Below, piece by piece: positions 52,113 to 57,844 of a stretch of DNA of 57,844 nucleotides. The first letter of the stretch is position 1. The number at the start of each line of letters is the position of its first letter. Origin of the DNA: Spirochaetota bacterium (GTDB lineage Bacteria; Spirochaetota; UBA12135; COTS27; JAFLEE01); assembly GCA_017302015.1 (NCBI GenBank), contig JAFLEE010000022.1, positions 4,558-62,401 on the forward strand. Reading direction: 5' to 3'. The notes beneath the pieces were generated by a model. The model searched no databases and was not told where the DNA came from. It was given only the letters and a program-made list of their open reading frames with translations. The position numbers and the translations under genes were made by a program.

Positions 52113-52460
52113 ATGAAAAAACGATACAAGATCGCGGGCATGGGGGATTTGCGAAGTCTCCTGGAGGAACAAGGCTACCGATGCGCCATGACCGGAGAGC
52201 GTCTCACTCCGATGAATACGGCATTCGATCACATCAAGCCCCTCAGTAAAGGCGGCACATCGAAAAAGACAAACCTCCAAGCCGTTACTCGTCAGGTCGC
52301 CGCCGCCAAGTCGGACATTTCAGTGAAGGAGTTTGTCAAACTATGCTTCGACGTGCTTTCAATCCGTGGGCCTGAATATAGGTTTCGGGCGAAGCAGATT
52401 GCGGTGCGAAAGCGGAAATCTAGAAAAACCCGAAAGAAGGCGAGAGCCAATCGGAATTGA
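52113..52460 (+). CDS. Small HNH endonuclease
   Basis: This 115-residue protein is counted from the ATG at 52113, with GAGGGAATAGGG before it. The HNH core is visible: EEQGYRCAMTGERLTPMNTA, then FDHIKPLSKGGTSKKTNLQA (His and Asn of the fold) and AAKSD. Only one Cys remains where CxxC is common, so it may lack the structural zinc. The C-terminus is highly basic (RKRKSRKTRKKARANRN), fitting DNA binding. Free-standing HNH proteins are common in phages and as homing or mobile genes. Its place inside a secretion cluster suggests insertion. Confidence 0.7.
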   Translation: MKKRYKIAGMGDLRSLLEEQGYRCAMTGERLTPMNTAFDHIKPLSKGGTSKKTNLQAVTRQVAAAKSDISVKEFVKLCFDVLSIRGPEYRFRAKQIAVRKRKSRKTRKKARANRN

Positions 52461-52578
52461 TTTCCGAGACCTAGGCGACCTTCCCACCTCCGCGACTCCT
52501 TGATCCAATTTTAAAACCCAGCCCGCAAGTCCAAGACGACCCAACGAAGAAGGACCAGCCCCGGTGGCAAGCTCCGAC

Positions 52579-53766
52579 TCAGAACTCTCCCTGGAAACTG
52601 ATAATCGGTAGGACGACCAAGAGCACAAATGCTAAGACGATCAAACCCACCCCGACGATGAGGGCGGGCTCCATCAAACTCACGACCGTCTTCACCCGCG
52701 CCTCGTATTTTTCAAGATTGGATGCCAGGATCTCTTTAAGCATTTCCTGAATTCGCGAAGCCCGCTCCCCGACGCGAAGGAGTTCCTTTTCCTTCGGTGA
52801 GAATAGGTCGGAATCGCAGAGCATGTCTGACAACCCTTTTCCGCTCCCTTTGTTCTCGTCCATTTTTTGAAGTAGTTCTTCAATCAGAGGCACCCCGGTG
52901 TAGGAAATCTTTAAGGGCTCCACAATCTGTTTCAGCGGAATTTTCTTTTTAAGGAGCACGAGGAGCGGAGGCAGGAAGGACGCCTGGAGACGCATGCGAA
53001 GAATTTCACCCAGGAGGGGCAGTCGGAGCGCAGTTTTGAAGATCGACTCCTTGCGGCTTCTATAGAATATATACCCGATGTACGTCAGCGCTCCGGAAGC
53101 GAGGGCCACGACCCACCAAAACTCGCGAACCGCGCCAAGGGAACCCATGAGGAACTTGGTGAGGGGCGGAAGTTTCTCAGCCATCTCCGACATGCTCTCC
53201 GCAAGTTTCGGGAGCACACCGAAGACGACGTAGCCAAGAACCGCCGTTGCAAAAAGAAGCAGGAAACTCGGATAGGCCACGAGGGCGACCATTCGCCGCT
53301 GGAGTGCCAGGTCCCCCTTCACATGCTCCAGCAGGACTTCGAGCATGGGCCTAAACTCGCCGGTCTCTTCCCCAGACCGTAGGAGGGAAAGTTCGGTAGG
53401 CGATAGAATCTGGAGCCCCTCCACCGCCTGGGAGAACCGCTTTCCCTCCCTTAAATGGGCCTGGATGCGCCCATAGATACCCTGGGAACCCTCCTCGCAC
53501 TTTTCAAGGATGGCCACGGCTTCCTGAAGGGGAATGCCCGACCTGAGGAGGACCGTGATCTCCGAGAGAAACACGTCCTTGGGCACCTTCTTGCCAGATA
53601 CAAAAGGGAGCCCTGATATTTCGGGAAGGAAGGATGATTTGCGAAGCGAGATAATCGAAAGTCCCCGTTCTTTCAGAAGCCGCTCAAACGTTTTGCCGTC
53701 CGGGTGGTCCTCGGAAATCCTTTCGATCTTGCCTTGGGCGGTGAGCACCTTGGCAGAGAATTTCAC
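52579..53766 (-). CDS. gspF: Type II secretion inner-membrane platform protein
   Basis: This 395-residue protein starts with GTG at 53766, overlapping the gspE stop as GTGA. Two T2SSF domains are visible: ISFLSEITVLLRSGIPLQEAV-like (VPKDVFLSEITVLLRSGIPL, about 80-195) and LLVLLKKKIPLKQIVEPLKI (about 280-395). Three transmembrane segments are at about 162-185, 215-235 and 368-392, as in PulF/PilC. It anchors the ATPase GspE to the pseudopilus base. It is the last gene of the reverse L-M-C-E-F operon and ends facing the HNH gene with about 118 bp between stops. Confidence 0.93.
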   Translation of the reverse strand: MKFSAKVLTAQGKIERISEDHPDGKTFERLLKERGLSIISLRKSSFLPEISGLPFVSGKKVPKDVFLSEITVLLRSGIPLQEAVAILEKCEEGSQGIYGRIQAHLREGKRFSQAVEGLQILSPTELSLLRSGEETGEFRPMLEVLLEHVKGDLALQRRMVALVAYPSFLLLFATAVLGYVVFGVLPKLAESMSEMAEKLPPLTKFLMGSLGAVREFWWVVALASGALTYIGYIFYRSRKESIFKTALRLPLLGEILRMRLQASFLPPLLVLLKKKIPLKQIVEPLKISYTGVPLIEELLQKMDENKGSGKGLSDMLCDSDLFSPKEKELLRVGERASRIQEMLKEILASNLEKYEARVKTVVSLMEPALIVGVGLIVLAFVLLVVLPIISFQGEF

Positions 53767-55262
53767 CGTACCCCCAGGTGAGGTTCGATTTCCTCGCTCG
53801 TCGTCTCGCCGCGTTTGACCATCGCCATCGCCTCATCTTCCAGGAACTGGAAACCGGTTTTCCGAAGGTGTTCCTTGATGCGCTGCTCCGGCTGGTCGCC
53901 GGTGATGAACTCCTGGAGTTTCTTGTCCATCTCCAGGTATTCCATGATGGCCGTGCGGTCAATGAACCCGCTCCCGCCACAGTGGGTGCAGCCCCCGTCT
54001 TTCGGCGTGGATTCCTTGAAAGCCGCCTTTTTGCCCCCTCGCGCCCTACCCGCCTTTTCCGTCTTCGGCGTACCCTTGCAATGGGGGCAGAGGCGACGCA
54101 CCAAGCGCTGGGCGATGATTGCCCTGAGTGACGAGGAGACCAGGTAGGGCTCGATGCCCAAGTCGAGCAACCGTGTGATGGCCGACACGCTATCGCCCGT
54201 GTGGAGCGTGGAGAGCACTAGGTGTCCCGTAAGAGAGGCCTGGATGGCCATCCTCGCCGTCTCCTCGTCCCGAATCTCGCCCACCATAATCACGTCGGGG
54301 TCGTGACGGAGGGCGTGGCGGAGGATGTTGGCAAACGTAATTCCCTGCGCGGGGTTGACCTCCACCTGGTTCACGCCCTCCATCTGGTATTCCACGGGGT
54401 CTTCAATCGTTAGGATTTTGATTTCCCGGTTGTGGATTTTTTTTAGCATGGCGTATAGCGTCGTGCTCTTACCGGATCCCGTGGGGCCCGTGGCCAGGAT
54501 TAGGCCGCTAAGGCGCGACATGAGGGAGTTTATACGACCAACGACCTTGGACGACAGCCCCAGTTTGTCCAAGTCCAGGTATTCCACGTTCTTTCGCAGA
54601 ATCCGGATAACCACCGATTCCCCAACCTTCGTCGGGATGGTGGATACCCGAAGGTCTAGCGAGGCGCCGCCGACTTCCACCTGGGCCTTGCCGTCCTGGG
54701 GAAGCATTTTTTGCGTGATGTCCAGTCGCGCCAGGTATTTAACTCGGGAAGACACGGCCTCGAAATAGTCGGGCGGGTTTTTCAAGGTCTTGATAAGTTT
54801 GCCGTTAATTCGAAACCGCGTGACCATCTCGGACTCGTAGGGCTCTATGTGGACATCAGAGGCCCCGCGCTTGATGGCCTCTTCCAAGAGCGAATTGACG
54901 AGTTTAACAATCGGGGCATCGCTATACTTAACTTCAAGGCGCTCTCTGGAACTGCCCACGGCCGCGCCACCCATACTGGCCGAAATGAGGTCCGACTGGC
55001 TCCTGCCCTTAAAAAGGAAGTCTCGAAAATGCCGCTCCACTCTCTCCGCCGACACCTCTTTTTGGTAGACGGGTTTTTCCAGAAGGTGTGCCAGGTAATC
55101 GAGGGCATCTAAGGGAAGTTTTTCCCGACTCGTCACCTCCGCATACTCGCTTGAGTCCAGGGAAAAGAAGAATCCCCACTGAAGGAACAGGGCTTCTGGA
55201 ATGGCTGGCGCCTCCAGAGTAGACCCCACCGAAGGAACCTTTTCAGGGCGCCGGGATGACAT
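53763..55262 (-). CDS. gspE: Type II secretion ATPase
   Basis: This 499-residue protein starts at the ATG at 55262, which has AAGGA about nine bases upstream and overlaps the gspC-like gene by 20 bp. Longer starts to 55406 would lie inside that gene. It has an N-terminal GspE_N-type region, RGASDVHIEPYESEMVTRFR, Walker A in ATGPTGSGKSTTLYAM, and the Asp and His boxes. Walker B lies in RHDPDVIMVGEIRDEETARM, and a CxxC...CxxC zinc site in RRLCPHCKG and GGCTHCGGSGF. All motifs are intact. It powers pseudopilus assembly from the cytoplasmic face. Confidence 0.95.
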   Translation of the reverse strand: MSSRRPEKVPSVGSTLEAPAIPEALFLQWGFFFSLDSSEYAEVTSREKLPLDALDYLAHLLEKPVYQKEVSAERVERHFRDFLFKGRSQSDLISASMGGAAVGSSRERLEVKYSDAPIVKLVNSLLEEAIKRGASDVHIEPYESEMVTRFRINGKLIKTLKNPPDYFEAVSSRVKYLARLDITQKMLPQDGKAQVEVGGASLDLRVSTIPTKVGESVVIRILRKNVEYLDLDKLGLSSKVVGRINSLMSRLSGLILATGPTGSGKSTTLYAMLKKIHNREIKILTIEDPVEYQMEGVNQVEVNPAQGITFANILRHALRHDPDVIMVGEIRDEETARMAIQASLTGHLVLSTLHTGDSVSAITRLLDLGIEPYLVSSSLRAIIAQRLVRRLCPHCKGTPKTEKAGRARGGKKAAFKESTPKDGGCTHCGGSGFIDRTAIMEYLEMDKKLQEFITGDQPEQRIKEHLRKTGFQFLEDEAMAMVKRGETTSEEIEPHLGVR

Positions 55263-55773
55263 GCTTTTGTATCCTTGGGTTTTCCAACGCCGTTTCACCC
55301 AATCCAGCATCTTCGGCTCGGAGGCAGACGACACGAAGTTTCTCGATCCGAAGAACAACGAACTCATTGAGGCGCGACCCTTCGGAGAGGTAGAATGTCT
55401 TGCCACTGCTGTCGTTTACGATTGCCTTAGTCCGCCCCCCGACGCTCACCGTGCCGCCCAACTTCATGGAAGAAAGAGTGACCCACTCGGTGGGAAGTGC
55501 CTCTACGGCCTTAGATCTGGCCACTGGAATGACTGCATACCGGGCGCTGAAAAAATCCTTGCCCAGGGTTGCCCTCTCCATTTTCCCTGCCTCACCCTTT
55601 TGGACTTGAGCAGGAGCAGTAATGGCGGCGGACACCTCACTGGCCAAATAGATACCCAAGCCCGTCGTAGCGACAATGCCAAGGGCAATCACGCCAAGCA
55701 GAATTCCCCATGCTCTCTTTTCAGTCACCGACAGGGTGCCCAAGTAATAGGTGAGGCCAGGGATGGCTTTCAT
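55243..55773 (-). CDS. GspC/PilP-like inner-membrane protein
   Basis: This 176-residue protein has a short cytoplasmic segment, one transmembrane helix (AWGILLGVIALGIVATTGLG, about 22-45) and a linker. A periplasmic HR-like beta domain follows at about 105-150 (MKLGGTVSVGGRTKAIVNDS, GKTFYLSEGSRLNEFVVLRI). This is the build of GspC, which links the inner-membrane complex with the secretin. No PDZ domain is seen, so it is short for GspC and could also be called PilP-like. Its ATG overlaps the upstream stop as ATGA. Confidence 0.7.
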   Translation of the reverse strand: MKAIPGLTYYLGTLSVTEKRAWGILLGVIALGIVATTGLGIYLASEVSAAITAPAQVQKGEAGKMERATLGKDFFSARYAVIPVARSKAVEALPTEWVTLSSMKLGGTVSVGGRTKAIVNDSSGKTFYLSEGSRLNEFVVLRIEKLRVVCLRAEDAGLGETALENPRIQKHVIPAP

Positions 55774-56210
55774 GGGGTGAGGTATTCCAGATCCATTTCA
55801 ATACGAGTGGAGGCGCCGCTAGTCACGTTATACGAAATCAATCGGACAGCCTTTTCACTTCGCTCCAGGGCCGCCGCCAGCCGCAGTCCATCCATTGGGC
55901 GACCCTCCAACTCAAACCGTGCTCTCTTCTTTCCGCCCTCGGCTTTCTTGGAAGCAAAACTCTCCCGCGTCACTCGAATTTCCAATCCAGCCAAATGACC
56001 CTTGAAGAAACGACCCAGTTCGGCCTCATCCCGAAAAACAGCCGGCAAACTTCGGTGGCTCCCTAGGGAGACTGCCAAAAGCCCTTCAAGTTGCTCCTTC
56101 TGATTCTTGCGACTTTGCACCTGCTCGTAAAAATCCCCGAGTGCTTCCCGAAGACCGAAGACCAGAAGGAGCCCTGCAGCCAGAAAAACAAGGAGGACTT
56201 TCATACCCAT
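55770..56210 (-). CDS. GspM/PilO-like inner-membrane protein
   Basis: This 146-residue protein has one N-terminal transmembrane helix (KVLLVFLAAGLLLVFGL). A short coiled-coil segment (YEQVQSRKNQKEQLEGLLA) and a ferredoxin-like periplasmic domain at about 60-146 follow. This order is typical of GspM/PilO. Sequence similarity in this family is weak, so the call depends on size, topology and its place between gspL-like and gspC-like genes. The ATG at 56210 or one at 56204 could be the start. Confidence 0.65.
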   Translation of the reverse strand: MGMKVLLVFLAAGLLLVFGLREALGDFYEQVQSRKNQKEQLEGLLAVSLGSHRSLPAVFRDEAELGRFFKGHLAGLEIRVTRESFASKKAEGGKKRARFELEGRPMDGLRLAAALERSEKAVRLISYNVTSGASTRIEMDLEYLTP

Positions 56211-56215
56211 ACTGC

Positions 56216-57202
56216 TCAGGGAAATACGGCGGAAACTTGATACTCGCCACCGCCGCCTTTTTCCAGGTCTCCCCAGCGCCCACCAGGGATCTTCTTGCGA
56301 ACCGCATCTCGAAAGGAAAAAAGCGGCTCCTGGTCACGGGAAAGGAAGGTCGTTTCAATGGCCCCGCCATCTACCTTTACCGATTTAAGGCGGACTCCCG
56401 CTGGAAGAGAGTCCTCGACGGTTTTGAAAACACCTTCCCGCTTGGCCAGTGCGTGACTCCGTTCCTTCTCAAACGAAAGGCGGGAAAGGGCACTTCCCTC
56501 CATGCCCAAATCCTTTTTGAGCCCCTTCAAAACTACCTCGCCCGAGACTACCGATTCCCGGAGTCGCGATGCCTGCCAGACAGTAAAGCCCCAACAGAGG
56601 ACAACGGCGAAAAAGATCACCAGACCTGCGACAAAGGGCAACTGGGAAAGTTTCGGTGTGCCGTTGGAAAGTATCCTAAAAACCCTCGCCGATCCAGTGC
56701 GGAATCTCGGGGAAAGATCACCCTCGTCCAGCGTGATGGTCTCGGGATTAAAGGGAAGATCGAAACCTCGAATATAGTCCACGACTTCCTTTCTGCGCTC
56801 TGCCAAGTGCGCCACATTCGTGTGGCTCGCATATAGAAATCCTCGGCGGCTTCCTGCAAATATCATGCAGGCCGAACCGATCGGAGGACACGTGGCAATA
56901 AAATCGCCTGGGATTTTCTGCCTTGCCTGGGCTGCCAAGAACAGGGCATCCACTTCGAGGTCTGTCCTTACTGCTTCGGAACCCCTTGCCCTCTCTCTCG
57001 GCGCCGCGATGACCAGCGTGAGCACCTGATCTTGATTCTTGCGCAGGATCCGATGGGAGAACTGATACCTGTCGGCTTCCAATAGAGGAAAGAGGCCCTC
57101 GATGTCAAAACGAATGGCCGAATCCAAGTCCCCGGCCAGTTTGCGCGGGTAGGCCTTGATCTTGAAAAGGGTTCGGGAGAGTGGGACTGGTGATTGAGGC
57201 AT
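56216..57202 (-). CDS. GspL/PilN-like inner-membrane protein
   Basis: This 328-residue protein starts at the ATG at 57202, behind a TATAAT box at 57225-57230. The frame is open to a TTG at 57223, which lies upstream of the predicted transcript start. Residues 1-185 form a cytoplasmic region that could be a shortened GspL ASKHA-like domain. A transmembrane helix (LPFVAGLVIFFAVVLCWGF) follows at about 190, then a coiled coil and a PilN-like periplasmic domain (VEDSLPAGVRLKSVKVDGGA). It recruits GspE in known systems. It is the first gene of the reverse operon. Confidence 0.7.
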   Translation of the reverse strand: MPQSPVPLSRTLFKIKAYPRKLAGDLDSAIRFDIEGLFPLLEADRYQFSHRILRKNQDQVLTLVIAAPRERARGSEAVRTDLEVDALFLAAQARQKIPGDFIATCPPIGSACMIFAGSRRGFLYASHTNVAHLAERRKEVVDYIRGFDLPFNPETITLDEGDLSPRFRTGSARVFRILSNGTPKLSQLPFVAGLVIFFAVVLCWGFTVWQASRLRESVVSGEVVLKGLKKDLGMEGSALSRLSFEKERSHALAKREGVFKTVEDSLPAGVRLKSVKVDGGAIETTFLSRDQEPLFSFRDAVRKKIPGGRWGDLEKGGGGEYQVSAVFP

Positions 57203-57224
57203 TGATTGCAGGTCCCGGGGCAAA

Positions 57225-57230
57225 ATTATA
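57225..57230 (-). promoter_or_regulatory. -10 box of the gspL-M-C-E-F operon
   Basis: On the minus strand this is a perfect TATAAT. The predicted start is near 57218, 16 bases before the ATG at 57202. No good -35 box is seen. Confidence 0.45.
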
Positions 57231-57234
57231 CAAT
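57229..57234 (+). promoter_or_regulatory. -10 box of gspG
   Basis: TACAAT ends six bases before the ATG at 57241, so the predicted +1 is the A of the start codon. A weak TTGCAG (57206-57211) lies 17 bases upstream. It overlaps the divergent -10 box of the gspL operon by two bases. Confidence 0.4.
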
Positions 57235-57240
57235 TCGAGC

Positions 57241-57702
57241 ATGAAACTCCTCCGGCCCAACCACACCAGCACTTCCTTGCGCCTTTCGGGGGTCACCCTC
57301 GCTGAGGTTCTCATCGTGATCGTAATCCTTACGACCTTGGCCCTCCTCATCGTCCCACGCCTCGCCGGAAAGACTGAAAAAGCACGTCGGGCAGCCGCTG
57401 TGCTTGACGTGGAGAGGGGCATCCCTGCCGCGCTCGACGAATACGAAGCCGATTGCGGGAGATACCCTACAACCGAGCAGGGCCTGGAGGCCCTCGTTGC
57501 CAAGCCGACCAATTCTCCCGTACCTCAAAACTGGCAGGGGCCTTATCTCAAAAAGAAGACCTACCTTGACCCCTGGGGCCGAAAATACAACTTCAGGAGC
57601 CCCTCCACCAGGGCGGGTGCCATGTATGACCTTTTCTCCTTCGGACCCGACGGAAAAGAGGGCGGGGAGGGGGCGGATAAGGATATTGGGAATTGGGAGT
57701 AA
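57241..57702 (+). CDS. gspG: Type II secretion major pseudopilin
   Basis: This 153-residue protein has a prepilin leader ending in Gly (LRLSGVTLAEVLIVIVILTT) with Glu at position +5 of the mature helix, so prepilin peptidase should cleave before Val. GspG features follow: GIPAALDEYEADCGRYPTTE, QGLEALVAKPT, KKTYLDPWGRKYNFRSPS and FSFGPDGKEGGEGADKDIGN, which holds the calcium-site region. The ATG at 57241 has no strong ribosome-binding site, consistent with a leaderless transcript. The next pseudopilin starts 4 bp after its stop. Confidence 0.95.
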   Translation: MKLLRPNHTSTSLRLSGVTLAEVLIVIVILTTLALLIVPRLAGKTEKARRAAAVLDVERGIPAALDEYEADCGRYPTTEQGLEALVAKPTNSPVPQNWQGPYLKKKTYLDPWGRKYNFRSPSTRAGAMYDLFSFGPDGKEGGEGADKDIGNWE

Positions 57703-57706
57703 TTTC

Positions 57707-57844
57707 TTGCCCAAACCCCCTGCCTTCGCCCTGCCGGAGGTGCTTCTTGCCCTACTCATTCTCACCCTCCTGATTCCCTCCATTTCATTACTCGCCCAAC
57801 ACACGGACCTCTCCAGGATCCGAAGTGACTTCGATACCGAGGCG
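57707..57844 (+). CDS. Minor pseudopilin (GspI/GspH-like), 5' part
   Basis: A TTG at 57707 opens a frame that runs to the window edge (46 codons). It begins LPKPPAFALPEVLLALLILT, continues LLIPSISLL and then becomes polar. The hydrophobic helix with Glu five residues after the likely cleavage site is typical of type IV pilin-like proteins. The residue before the cleavage site is Ala (or the site is different), where Gly is usual. It follows gspG by 4 bp and is probably gspI or gspH; the family cannot be settled from this fragment. Confidence 0.65.
   Translation, partial: MPKPPAFALPEVLLALLILTLLIPSISLLAQHTDLSRIRSDFDTEA

Overview
The window is a piece of a G+C-rich chromosome from a diderm (outer-membrane) bacterium. 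It carries a TonB-dependent receptor, a lipoprotein, a type II secretion (T2SS) cluster and a secretin. The phylum cannot be fixed from sequence alone. Three features lean towards Spirochaetota as weak inference: a CsgG-like protein with a P13-porin-like membrane tail, an OmpL47-type Ig-like protein, and an XPB/Ssl2-like helicase-associated protein. No rRNA, tRNA or CRISPR array was seen.

Region 1 (1-34,033) is compact, high-GC backbone. It holds the end of a RACo-type ferredoxin/ASKHA protein, two convergent exported proteins of unknown function, and an AraC regulator followed by an APC permease. Next come a CsgG/P13-like protein and an M23 peptidase-purB-cytidylyltransferase operon. Then come pgi, a processive GT2 glycosyltransferase overlapping a GlpD-type dehydrogenase, a thioredoxin-like ferredoxin overlapping a PcfJ-like protein, and a four-gene operon (FAU1, OmpL47-like, XPB/Ssl2-like, TonB receptor). 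The region ends with a PL11 rhamnogalacturonan lyase, a sorbitol-6-phosphate-dehydrogenase-like SDR, a 34-codon membrane ORF, a GT9/GNAT pair, a methyltransferase and a hybrid histidine kinase with a periplasmic ABC_sub_bind sensor. ATGA/GTGA overlaps are frequent, so translational coupling is probably common. A palindromic element of about 140-160 bp occurs twice (10,763 and 18,275).

Region 2 (34,034-49,067) is an accessory island. It starts with about 1.5 kb without convincing genes, followed by an IS3-family element flanked by a 17-bp direct repeat. Then the sequence becomes visibly A+T-richer. It holds a membrane glycosyltransferase-like protein, two startless CDS fragments, a perfect 18-bp-arm palindrome, a solitary IS end, and a 2,853-aa SpvB/FG-GAP/YD-repeat (Rhs) protein. 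The Rhs protein has an unclassified C-terminal module and is followed, with a 4-bp overlap, by a small immunity-like gene. This is the most likely home of an undescribed toxin-immunity system.

Region 3 (49,068-57,844) is a T2SS locus with an unusual layout. gspD runs forward and is followed by an unknown ORF and a free-standing HNH endonuclease. A reverse operon gspL/M/C/E/F-like (57,202 to 52,579) converges on them. gspG and a second pseudopilin run forward to the window edge. Several promoters (24,059/24,210 and 57,241) place the -10 box exactly six bases before the start codon, which suggests leaderless mRNAs.
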